Shown here in pieces: positions 6,374 through 12,632 of a stretch of DNA of 15,842 nt. Origin of the DNA: Elusimicrobiota bacterium (GTDB lineage Bacteria; Elusimicrobiota; Elusimicrobia; O2-12-FULL-59-9); NCBI GenBank assembly GCA_016206405.1, contig JACQRQ010000079.1, forward strand, positions 1-15,842, given 5' to 3'. Every line of letters begins with the position of its first letter. Within the stretch, counting starts at the first letter, position 1. The notes beneath the pieces are model-generated. The model was not told where the DNA came from, did no database searches, and saw only the letters and a list, made by a program, of their open reading frames with translations. The position numbers and the translations under genes are program-made.

Positions 6374-8100
6374 AGATTTACCGGCTTCTCACCGCCCTTC
6401 TGGTTCTGGGCGCCGCGACCCCGGCGTCGGCCAGCCGGCCTCAAGAGCCCGCCGGGCAGCGCACCGTTTGGGACGAGCTCATGTCCCAGCAGGCCATGCG
6501 CAAGCTCCGCTCGGGCTACGACCTGCTCACCGCGGGCCGTTACGACCTGGCGGTTCGCGAGTTTTCCCGGGCGGTGCTTTCGGATCCCAAAAATCCCCAG
6601 GCCCACATGATGCTCGGCGTCGCTTATTATTGGTACGGCGACGTGGACCAATCCTTGGCCGAATACCGTGAAACTCTGCGCCTGGATCCGCGAAACGCCC
6701 AGGCCCACCAGCTCTTGGGCATCGCCTACGCCTGGAAGGCGCAGACCATGGAAGCCTACGAGGCTTTCACAAAAGCCGTCGGTTTGGACCCGTCCCGCTC
6801 CGACATCCACATGAACCTCGGCTCCGTCCTGGACTCCATGAACCGCGTTCCTGAAGCCCTTGAATCTTTCCGCAAAGCCGTGAATTTGGAGCCGGAAAAC
6901 CCCCTCTACTTGTTCCAGCTCGGGATGGTCTACAACCAAATCGGCCGGGAAGCGGAGGCCGCGGAAACTTTCGCCAAGGCTCTCAAGTTTTATCCGGAAT
7001 TTCAAGACGCCTTGCTGGAGCTCGGCGCCACCTATGAACGCGACGGTCAATATGATAAGGCCCGCGAGCCGTTCAACAAAGCCGTCAAGTTCAAGAAGGG
7101 CGACGCGGTGGCCCGCTTGAGGTTGGGGCTCAATTATATGCGCGGCGGCGACGTGCAGTCCGCCCGCAAAGTCCTGGAAGACGCCTTCTTTCTCACGCCC
7201 ACATCCAAAGGCAACAGCATCGCGCTGTCGGTCGCCTACAGCGGGCGGGACCGGGGGGCCGCCGACGGCGGAACTACGGAGAGAGTGCGCAGCGACGAAG
7301 AGGCCGCCTCCAAACAGCGGTCGCTGGAGACCTTCGAAAAAAACCTAAGGCGCATCCCCGTCAATCAGGAAGCCGAAGTTCAAGCGCAGCTCACCTACGT
7401 CCCCCGGCCGGAATTGGTCATGGCCAAAGGCACGGAGGCTCCGGGCGATAGAGGCGGTTCTCTCAAACAAGCTTTGGAAAAATCCATAGGTTCCCCCCCC
7501 TCCGCCATGATTTTGCAGCGCGAATTCAATCTCCGCTCCGGGAACTTCAAGCAGAGGGACGAGCAAATCCGGAAACTTCTATCCGAGCTTCAGGCCACCC
7601 TGGACCAAATTCCTCCGGAAGCCAACGTGCACGTCGGCATGAACATCAACTACCGCAGCCCCCACGATCCGCAATCTGCGGAGGCGTCCGCGCGCGCCGC
7701 CTACGAGCCCCGCAACATCGGCAACGACCTGGGGCTGTGGGTCAAGGGGACCGGCTGGATGAACCTGGTCAAAGAGGTCGTCCCTGTGCTGGCCGGCATG
7801 CTCGAAGAAAACGGCGCGCAGAGCGAAACGTGGATTCTGTTGGGCTTGGCCCACCTTACCCTCGGAAACGCCGAGACGGCCGGGTCGTCCTTTGAGAAAG
7901 CCATGGAAATTTCTCCCCGGGATTCCCTGGCCTACCTCGGGCTCGGAGTCGCCTGGATAGAGGCCGGCCGCGAGGACAGGGCCGTCGAAACGTATAAAAA
8001 GCTGCTTGAAATCGCCCCAAAGAACAAAGTGGCGAAACAATCGCTCGAGTGGCTCACCCGGCCGCTGGAGACGGATGAAATCAAAAATGCAGTCCCCTAA
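6370..8100 (+). CDS. Exported TPR-repeat protein (large)
   Basis: Periplasmic or surface TPR protein of 576 aa. Translation most likely starts at GTG 6370, overlapping the lipoprotein stop by 4 bp (GTGA). This start gives a clean signal peptide (KIYRLLTALLVLGAATPASA, cleavage after about residue 21), whereas the frame upstream of it encodes no such peptide. About seven TPRs fill residues 43-280 with canonical features such as AHMMLGVAYYWYGDVDQSLA, NPLYLFQLGMVYNQIGREAE and repeated LxxP/DPxN turns. A charged, low-homology middle region covers 280-480. Two further TPRs are at about 485-555 (ETWILLGLAHLTLGNAETAG, DSLAYLGLGVAWIEAGREDR). The arrangement suggests a scaffold with two binding platforms. 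It shares its operon with the small TPR protein and the CsgG-like lipoprotein, hinting at one envelope complex. No enzymatic motif is visible. Confidence 0.85.
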   Translation: MKIYRLLTALLVLGAATPASASRPQEPAGQRTVWDELMSQQAMRKLRSGYDLLTAGRYDLAVREFSRAVLSDPKNPQAHMMLGVAYYWYGDVDQSLAEYRETLRLDPRNAQAHQLLGIAYAWKAQTMEAYEAFTKAVGLDPSRSDIHMNLGSVLDSMNRVPEALESFRKAVNLEPENPLYLFQLGMVYNQIGREAEAAETFAKALKFYPEFQDALLELGATYERDGQYDKAREPFNKAVKFKKGDAVARLRLGLNYMRGGDVQSARKVLEDAFFLTPTSKGNSIALSVAYSGRDRGAADGGTTERVRSDEEAASKQRSLETFEKNLRRIPVNQEAEVQAQLTYVPRPELVMAKGTEAPGDRGGSLKQALEKSIGSPPSAMILQREFNLRSGNFKQRDEQIRKLLSELQATLDQIPPEANVHVGMNINYRSPHDPQSAEASARAAYEPRNIGNDLGLWVKGTGWMNLVKEVVPVLAGMLEENGAQSETWILLGLAHLTLGNAETAGSSFEKAMEISPRDSLAYLGLGVAWIEAGREDRAVETYKKLLEIAPKNKVAKQSLEWLTRPLETDEIKNAVP

Positions 8101-8623
8101 GAACTTCTTTATCTCCGGCAATCCGGGCATCGGCAAAACCACGCTGATCAAAGAATCGGTTCTGCCGTTTAAGAACCTGATCGGCGGCTTTGTCACCGAA
8201 GAAATCATCGAAGACGGCAAGCGGATGGGTTTTTTGCTCAAAAGCCTGGAAGGCCCCTCCGGAATTCTGGCCTCAAAGAAAATGGCCGGGCCCGTCCGGC
8301 TTAAGAAATACGGCCTCAACCTCAGCATCCTAGACACTATCGCCGTTCCGAGCCTGAAAGATTGCCTTGTCAAGAAAAAAATCGCGGTCATCGATGAGAT
8401 CGGCGCCATGGAAATCATGTCGGACGAGCTCAGGGAAGCGGTGATGCAGTGCCTCGCTTCGCCCATCCCCGTCCTGGCCACCCTTAGGGCAAAATCCGAG
8501 CCTTTCACCGATTCCATCAAAAGACTGGAGCAAAGCGCGGTCCTGACTTTGACCCGCTCCAATTATCAGGAAGTCAAAGCCAAAATCCGCCTGTGGATCG
8601 AAGAGGTTCAGAAAACTTTATGA
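8075..8623 (+). CDS. THEP1-like nucleoside-triphosphatase
   Basis: P-loop NTPase of the NTPase_1/THEP1 family (182 aa, normal length). Motifs: strand plus Walker A FFISGNPGIGKTT at about 11-23, GGFVTEEIIEDGKRMGF at 37-53 (the family's G(F)xTxE segment), Walker B IAVIDEIGAMEI at 103-114 and the C-terminal VLATLRAKSEPFTDSIK stretch. Characterised members (archaeal and Aquifex THEP1) hydrolyse NTPs slowly; their cellular role is unsettled. ATG 8075 was chosen because GGAG stands four bases upstream and it leaves a short N-terminus before the P-loop; ATG 8087 is an alternative. It overlaps the TPR gene by 26 bp and murC by 4 bp, so it is firmly in the operon. A role linking nucleotide metabolism to wall synthesis is only inferred from position. 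Confidence 0.88.
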   Translation: MKSKMQSPKNFFISGNPGIGKTTLIKESVLPFKNLIGGFVTEEIIEDGKRMGFLLKSLEGPSGILASKKMAGPVRLKKYGLNLSILDTIAVPSLKDCLVKKKIAVIDEIGAMEIMSDELREAVMQCLASPIPVLATLRAKSEPFTDSIKRLEQSAVLTLTRSNYQEVKAKIRLWIEEVQKTL

Positions 8624-10023
8624 TGGCTCAAAAAACCCTGGTGGACGCCGTTCGGGCCAAACAGCGCATCCATTTCGTGGGGATCGGCGGGGTCGGAATG
8701 AGCGGCATCGCGGAAGTTCTTCTCAATCTCGGCTACAAGGTCTCCGGCTCGGACCTTCAAAAGACGGAAGTCACCGAAAAATTATCTTCGCTGGGCGCCG
8801 TGATTTACAAGTCCCACGCCGCCAAAAACATCCGCAACACGCAGGTGGTGGTGACCAGCACGGCCATCGCCGCGGAGAACCCCGAAGTTCTTGAAGCCAA
8901 GCGCCGCAAAATTCCCCTCATTCGCCGCGCCGAGATGCTGGCTGAAATCGCCCGGCTCAAGAGGACGATCACGGTCTCCGGAAGCCACGGCAAGACGACC
9001 ACGACGGCGATGACCGCCCTGGCGCTGAAGGCCGCGGGGGCCGATCCAACGATGATCATAGGAGGCCGCCTCAAAAACATCGGTTCCAACGCCAAGCTGG
9101 GAGGCGGCGATTTTCTGGTCGCGGAGGCCGACGAATCCGACGGCTCTTTTCTCCTGCTTTCGCCTGAAATCGCGGTGGTGACCAACATCGACACGGATCA
9201 TCTGGACTACTACGGATCGTTCGGAAAGCTCAAGGCGGCCTTTCTCTTGCACATCTCCAAAGTGCCCTTTTACGGAAGGTCGGTCCTTTGCGCCGACGAC
9301 CCCCATCTGGCTTCGCTCTTTCCCAAGCTGCAGCGGCCCTTCATCACCTACGGCCTCTCCTCCCGGGCCGACTGGACCGCCCGTTCCATAAAGCAGGATT
9401 TCAAAGGCTCAATTGTCGAAGTGTCCTGTAAAGGGAAGAAATTAGGAAGGCTTTCCCTGCGGGTTTCCGGACGCTACAACCTTCTTAACGCCCTGGGCGC
9501 TCTGGCCTGCGGCCATGCTCTGGGTTTTGACTTCAAGAAATTGGCGAGAGGCCTTTCCGAATTCAGCGGAGTGGGCAGGCGCCTGGAGGTGCTGGGAAAG
9601 GCCGGCGGCGTCTTGTTTATGGACGACTACGGCCATCATCCGACGGAAATCCGGGCCACCCTTGAAAATCTCGATGAGTTCTGGCCGCACAAACGGCTGA
9701 TCGTGGTCTTCCAACCTCACCGCTACAGCCGGACGAAAATTCTCGCCCGGGATTTCGGGCCCGCATTCCAAGCCGCCGACGCCGTTTATGTGGCTCCGAT
9801 TTACGCCGCCGGGGAAAAGCCCATCCCGGGAGTCACGCGCGATCTTATTCTGGAGTCAATTCGGAAAAACCGGAACAACGCCCTGCCCTTCAACCGGACC
9901 GTGGAAATCGCCAGGGAGCTCAGGGCCGGAGACCTCGTTCTGACCTTGGGCGCCGGCGACATTTGGAAAGTCGGCGAGGACCTAAAGCGCCGCCTCCAAA
10001 GCCGCAACCTCACGCCTTTATAG
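8620..10023 (+). CDS. murC: UDP-N-acetylmuramate--L-alanine ligase MurC
   Basis: Cytosolic Mur ligase adding L-Ala to UDP-MurNAc, the first amino acid of the peptidoglycan stem peptide (467 aa, full length). The N-terminal Rossmann domain has the MurC-specific FVGIGGVGMSGIAEVL at about 19-34. The ATP-binding P-loop is GSHGKTTTT at 121-129. The central domain has VAEADESDGSFL and NIDTDHLDYYG. The hinge and C-terminal domain show SGRYNLLNALGAL, DDYGHHPTEIRATL, FQPHRYSRT and GAGDIW. The start ATG 8620 overlaps the NTPase stop as ATGA; ATG 8623 directly behind it is equally possible. A GAGG lies 13 nt upstream, somewhat far. It is the last gene of the operon and is not with the usual mraY/murG/ftsW genes, so the division-wall cluster appears split in this genome, at least inside the window. 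Confidence 0.97.
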   Translation: MMAQKTLVDAVRAKQRIHFVGIGGVGMSGIAEVLLNLGYKVSGSDLQKTEVTEKLSSLGAVIYKSHAAKNIRNTQVVVTSTAIAAENPEVLEAKRRKIPLIRRAEMLAEIARLKRTITVSGSHGKTTTTAMTALALKAAGADPTMIIGGRLKNIGSNAKLGGGDFLVAEADESDGSFLLLSPEIAVVTNIDTDHLDYYGSFGKLKAAFLLHISKVPFYGRSVLCADDPHLASLFPKLQRPFITYGLSSRADWTARSIKQDFKGSIVEVSCKGKKLGRLSLRVSGRYNLLNALGALACGHALGFDFKKLARGLSEFSGVGRRLEVLGKAGGVLFMDDYGHHPTEIRATLENLDEFWPHKRLIVVFQPHRYSRTKILARDFGPAFQAADAVYVAPIYAAGEKPIPGVTRDLILESIRKNRNNALPFNRTVEIARELRAGDLVLTLGAGDIWKVGEDLKRRLQSRNLTPL

Positions 10024-10033
10024 CCGAATTCAA

Positions 10034-10058
10034 GCTGTTTCCAATAACAGGAGTTTTA
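10034..10058 (+). terminator. Possible weak terminator after murC
   Basis: A short hairpin CTGTT-N7-AACAG (10034-10050) is followed by GAGTTTTA. The stem has only five AT-containing pairs and the T run is short, so it is a poor intrinsic terminator. It sits in the 32-bp space between convergent murC and the exonuclease gene, where one would be expected. Confidence 0.22.
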
Positions 10059-11105
10059 CGTAGTGTCTATCGTATATTCCTTCCTACATTTGGGACACCA
10101 ATAGACGTCCCAAGCCTCCTTATGATATACCCGATGGTTTCTAAATTTCAGGCGAATCCGATGTCGCGGACATTTCTTCTCCCCCTGTAATAGATAATCG
10201 ACAGAGCTTATTTCCACCATTCCATTCAAATCGGCACGTCCTAGCTTGCGTCCGCAAGCAGGGCAATTAAAGTCCTGAACATCTCGGAAACCAGGCCACT
10301 CAGTCCAAGTATAACTGAAGTATTTACCACATTTACAGCGCACATACCCGGTTCCACTGTACTGTGCCAATAAACTTTCTGCCCCGTAGCGCGCAATTTC
10401 ATTAGGCTCGTGCCCCATAGCCTCTAACATAACCTCCCAGAAATCACCATCGTTGTCAGACTCAAACCATGCGTTAGCGATACTGCGGGTTTTGCGGAAT
10501 GGCTGGCTTGAAATCCATGTTCGATATCCGACTTGAGGGATTTTGTGGTCTGCCTTCAAAAACAACAGACTTTCTTCTTCTAATCGCAAGTGCCCATCGT
10601 GAACCATCTTCAGGTAAAGTTTCAAGGTTAGTTCACAGTCTCTGCGATTGTACGCTGTAAGTTTCTTTTTATCCCCTTTTTTCCATGCAGCAAAGCCCTC
10701 CTTCCACGAACCCAACTTCCCGATTCCTAAATTCGCTCTTGCAAAGTCTTCCAGTCTTGTCCCCTTGCGCCTCCCGACCTTTTTCTGCACCCAATGAAAA
10801 ATGTCAAAGAACTTGCTGAAGAATTGCTTAATAGGGAGTTTCTTTTCCAACGCAATGAAATCGAATTTCAAGCCGTTAAAAGATAGTATGGTACCAGGAA
10901 ATTCAGTCAAAATATCTCTCAATTTTCCTAGATCAGCATCATTGCTGCTGAATCCGCTATAACGAACTCTATTGCGAGATTGCGCAATGAGAAGCCCTAT
11001 GAGTATGACATTCGCGGCATGCAAATCCTTGCGTTGCCGAAGCTGCTTCAGGTTCAAAGCCCCATCAGTTTCAATGTCTATCGCCGCAAGGGGAAAAAGT
11101 CGCAT
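10056..11105 (-). CDS. DEDDy 3'-5' exonuclease-like protein with C-terminal zinc ribbons
   Basis: Predicted RNase H-fold exonuclease (349 aa) of the RNase_H_2/YprB-like type. Exo motif I is AAIDIETDG with Asp10 and Glu12; motif II is ILSFNGLKFD with Asp82; motif III is YNRRD with Tyr152 and Asp156, the YxxxD form of the DEDDy class. All metal ligands are present, so it should be active on DNA or RNA 3' ends. The C-terminal third has two Cys modules: CKCG (257-260) with CPAC (281-284), and CPRH (312-315) with CPKC (337-340). These look like zinc ribbons that could bind nucleic acid or a partner. The gene is visibly AT-richer than murC and uses different codons, suggesting horizontal gain. It sits 22 bp downstream of the tRNA-Cys 3' end, on the same strand. 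Upstream, TAGAGT lies 6 nt before the ATG as a possible -10. I do not recognise a named ortholog. Confidence 0.8.
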   Translation of the reverse strand: MRLFPLAAIDIETDGALNLKQLRQRKDLHAANVILIGLLIAQSRNRVRYSGFSSNDADLGKLRDILTEFPGTILSFNGLKFDFIALEKKLPIKQFFSKFFDIFHWVQKKVGRRKGTRLEDFARANLGIGKLGSWKEGFAAWKKGDKKKLTAYNRRDCELTLKLYLKMVHDGHLRLEEESLLFLKADHKIPQVGYRTWISSQPFRKTRSIANAWFESDNDGDFWEVMLEAMGHEPNEIARYGAESLLAQYSGTGYVRCKCGKYFSYTWTEWPGFRDVQDFNCPACGRKLGRADLNGMVEISSVDYLLQGEKKCPRHRIRLKFRNHRVYHKEAWDVYWCPKCRKEYTIDTT

Positions 11106-11127
11106 GAAATGACTCTACAAATAAAAC

Positions 11128-11203
11128 AAGGTGCGAGCGGGATTCGAACCCGCGAATAACGGTTTTGCAGACCGTCCCCTTAGACCACTTGGGTATCGCA
11201 CCT
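11128..11203 (-). tRNA. tRNA-Cys (anticodon GCA)
   Basis: Minus-strand cloverleaf of 76 nt. Acceptor AGGTGCG pairs fully with CGCACCT. The anticodon stem ACGGT/ACCGT encloses loop CTGCAAA with anticodon GCA. The T arm GCGGG-TTCGAAT-CCCGC is perfect. The discriminator base is U73, the cysteine identity base. CCA is not encoded. Upstream, TAAAAT (11218-11213) lies 9 nt before the mature 5' end and is a plausible -10 box. The AT-richer exonuclease gene follows the 3' end directly, a common side for insertion of foreign DNA. Confidence 0.96.
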
Positions 11204-11281
11204 TTCGAAAATATTTTACTTTATTAAGCGCCGTTCCTTAAAGGCTGGCTGCCCCTGAAAATGGCTCCGGCGTGTTTGCGA

Positions 11282-11506
11282 TTAAAGAAAATTAATGAAT
11301 TCTTCTTTTGAGAGGCCCGCGTCCTTTATAATTCTGTGCAAAGTCCCGATTTTGAGATCTCTGGGATGAACTGGAACAGTTACGGGATTGGGATGACCCG
11401 CCCTATACAAAATAGCATGTCCGCCGGTGTGATGGTCCACGCGAAAGCCGGCCCTTCGCAAGGCGGCGATGACTTCGCGAGAACGGCATATAGGAAGCTT
11501 GGGCAA
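11282..11506 (-). CDS. hicA: HicA-family mRNA interferase toxin
   Basis: Small RNA-cleaving toxin with a dsRBD-like fold (74 aa, typical length). Key features are the N-terminal SREVIAALRRAGFRVDHHTG and the conserved GGHAILYRAG with the catalytic His30. After these come VTVPVHPRDLKIGTLHRIIK and the C-terminal KDAGLSKEEFINFL helix, which closely match HicA consensus. The first codon is TTG (11506), two bases after the hicB stop, so expression depends on coupling to the antitoxin; an internal ATG would remove part of the first strand. All residues expected for activity are present. The toxin is encoded second, antitoxin first, opposite to the E. coli hicAB order but common in other bacteria. 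Confidence 0.93.
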   Translation of the reverse strand: MPKLPICRSREVIAALRRAGFRVDHHTGGHAILYRAGHPNPVTVPVHPRDLKIGTLHRIIKDAGLSKEEFINFL

Positions 11507-11508
11507 GA

Positions 11509-11721
11509 TTAAATTTTCAAGGCGACTGCTTTGCCGTGTTTCCTGCGCGCTATCGCGAGGGAATGCTTGTTTGCAACGAGCAAATAGCCGCGGAGAGCTT
11601 CAAGAAGATTCTTTTTGGCTTCCTCCAGCGTCTCTCCTTCGGAAACACAGCCCGGCAGGGCGGGAATGTAAGCGGTGTAGCCGCCTTCCTTTTGGGATTC
11701 AAGCACCGCGGTCAATTGCAT
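11509..11721 (-). CDS. hicB: HicB-family antitoxin (short form)
   Basis: Antitoxin of the pair (70 aa). The partial RNase H fold is visible as MQLTAVLESQKEGGYTAYIP followed by ALPGCVSEGETLEEAKKNLL, the standard HicB core with the GYxxxxPxLPGCxSxGxTxEEA pattern. The protein ends soon after the helix with a basic tail (ARRKHGKAVALKI) and has no room for the C-terminal helix-turn-helix or ribbon-helix-helix domain that lets longer HicB proteins bind their own operator. Autoregulation through direct DNA binding is therefore doubtful. It starts at ATG 11721 behind a likely promoter and ends two bases before hicA. Confidence 0.92.
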   Translation of the reverse strand: MQLTAVLESQKEGGYTAYIPALPGCVSEGETLEEAKKNLLEALRGYLLVANKHSLAIARRKHGKAVALKI

Positions 11722-11729
11722 ACGCTTAT

Positions 11730-11758
11730 AGTCTAACAGCGCGGCCCAGCAAAATCAA
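11730..11758 (-). promoter_or_regulatory. Predicted hicBA promoter
   Basis: On the minus strand TTGATT (11758-11753) is followed after 17 bp by TAGACT (11735-11730), which lies 8 nt before the hicB ATG, implying an almost leaderless mRNA. The ten bases CTGTTAGACT covering this -10 recur exactly upstream of the small gene at 12622, where TTGACA precedes them at 16 bp. The shared sequence and position support promoter function. Confidence 0.45.
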
Positions 11759-11760
11759 GG

Positions 11761-11846
11761 GTGATCGCGGTTATCAACCGCGATCACGGGTTTTCGGCGC
11801 CTGCGGAGCAGGAAAAGGCGCATGGTGCGCCGTCAGCCGAAAACCC
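11761..11846. other. Multi-branched inverted-repeat element (four stems in 86 nt)
   Basis: Four perfect stems are packed together. Hairpin A: GTGATCGCGGTT-ATC-AACCGCGATCAC (11761-11787, 12 bp, 3-nt loop). Directly abutting it, outer stem B pairs GGGTTTTCGGC (11788-11798) with GCCGAAAACCC (11836-11846), 11 bp. Inside B are hairpin C CCTGC-GGA-GCAGG (11800-11812) and hairpin D GGCGCA-TGG-TGCGCC (11817-11831). B, C and D make a three-way junction, with A stacked beside it at zero spacing. The element lies between the hicB promoter and the 3' end of the response regulator gene, so it is in the regulator's 3' untranslated region on the minus strand. No U tract typical of an intrinsic terminator follows. 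It could be a structured RNA, a REP-like mobile palindrome or a DNA cruciform; sequence alone does not decide. Confidence 0.75.
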
Positions 11847-11897
11847 CGGGTCTGAGCGAGCGTTACCTTACCCCGTCAGCGAGCGAAGACATCGCAG

Positions 11898-12281
11898 TTA
11901 AGGAATGTAGCCGCCACGGGGAAGGAGCTCTTTGATGGTTTTTTCGAGGATTTCCAGGTCCAACGGTTTGGGAATAAACCGGGTTTTGGGGTCTTTGGGC
12001 AGCATTTTCTCGACCTGCGACGCCGCCAAGCCGGAGATGAAGATAATCGGGATGGAGGAGGTATAGGAGTCGTTTTGAAGAATTTCGTAGACGGTGGGGC
12101 CGTAATGCCCAGGCATCATAATATCCAGGATAACCAAATGCGGCGCATGGTCGTGCGCGGCTTGCCAAGCGCCGTAGCCGTCCTTGGCGGTCACTACCCG
12201 GTGCCCCAACGACTCCAGAAAATCCCGCAACGTGCTGAGGACATTTTCATCGTCATCGGCGACCAGAATCTGCGCGATCAT
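11898..12281 (-). CDS. Stand-alone receiver-domain response regulator (CheY-like)
   Basis: Single receiver domain of 127 aa with no output domain. The phosphorylation site is Asp53 in HLVILDIMMPG, the acidic pocket is Asp9-Asp11 (ILVADDDENV), the switch Ser is Ser83 (IIFISG), and the conserved Lys is Lys105 in IPKPLD. Such proteins act by binding partner proteins after phosphotransfer, in motility, phosphorelays or gene control. No histidine kinase is encoded in the window, so the partner is unknown. The start ATG 12281 follows an extended -10 (TGGTATGAT, 12298-12290) by 8 nt, suggesting a leaderless transcript. The 3' end leads into the multi-hairpin element. It is the first gene after a 113-bp gap from the small orphan gene on the same strand. 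Confidence 0.93.
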   Translation of the reverse strand: MIAQILVADDDENVLSTLRDFLESLGHRVVTAKDGYGAWQAAHDHAPHLVILDIMMPGHYGPTVYEILQNDSYTSSIPIIFISGLAASQVEKMLPKDPKTRFIPKPLDLEILEKTIKELLPRGGYIP

Positions 12282-12289
12282 CGGATTTC

Positions 12290-12298
12290 ATCATACCA
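12290..12298 (-). promoter_or_regulatory. Extended -10 element before the response regulator
   Basis: TGGTATGAT on the minus strand fits the extended -10 pattern TGnTATAAT with one mismatch and ends 8 nt before the ATG at 12281. No good -35 is seen, as is usual for extended -10 promoters. Confidence 0.4.
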
Positions 12299-12394
12299 AA
12301 TTCCCGCCCAGCGACTCCTACTGCCGGGACCGCCAGCCCTCTATCCTATCCGCGGCCGTTGAGACGGCGGCTCCTGGAGGCCTTTCCGGCCCGC

Positions 12395-12622
12395 CTACAT
12401 CAGCTTTTCGTTCGCATCCAAAACAAGTTCGCGGCCTTTGCAGCGCTCCAACTTTTCCAGCGCCAGCATCCACTCGCATTCCTTGACCAGGACGCCGTCC
12501 GCGTGGAACCAGCGCGCCAGGATATGGATGGCGCCCGTTTTTGACTCGAAATAAAAATACTCCCGCTTCTCCGCATCGAAACGGACGGCCGCCAAACGCC
12601 CCCATGCCTTTGGAATCTTCAT
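12395..12622 (-). CDS. Small hypothetical protein
   Basis: 75-residue protein of unknown function. It starts KIPKAWGRLAAVRFDAEKRE and continues YFYFESKTGAIHILARWFHA, with an alternating pattern that predicts a small beta sheet, then DGVLVKECEWMLALEKLERC and a charged C-terminal helix. There is no signal peptide, membrane segment or known motif. Support for a real gene is the promoter-like TTGACA-N16-TAGACT ending 10 nt before its ATG, and the base composition of the codons, which matches neighbouring genes. The two Cys and three Trp residues show no metal-site spacing. It lies upstream of the response regulator on the same strand but with a 113-bp gap and a separate promoter, so it is probably not coupled. 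Confidence 0.55.
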   Translation of the reverse strand: MKIPKAWGRLAAVRFDAEKREYFYFESKTGAIHILARWFHADGVLVKECEWMLALEKLERCKGRELVLDANEKLM

Positions 12623-12632
12623 AACTACAATA

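Noticed and set aside
6139..7050. 303-codon minus-strand open frame
   Set aside because: Antisense shadow of the CsgG-like and TPR genes.
7579..8562. 327-codon minus-strand open frame
   Set aside because: Antisense to the TPR C-terminus and the NTPase, both clearly coding on the plus strand.
10024..10060. Copy of the tRNA-Cys 3' end as an attachment site
   Set aside because: Only a few bases resemble ATTCGAA; no direct repeat long enough to support an att site was found, and no integrase gene is present.
11747..11787. Intrinsic terminator for the response regulator on the minus strand
   Set aside because: Hairpin A is strong but is followed by CCTTGATTTTG, not a clear T run, so termination is possible but not supported enough to annotate.
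11469..11855. 128-codon plus-strand open frame
   Set aside because: Antisense to hicB and runs through the palindromic element.
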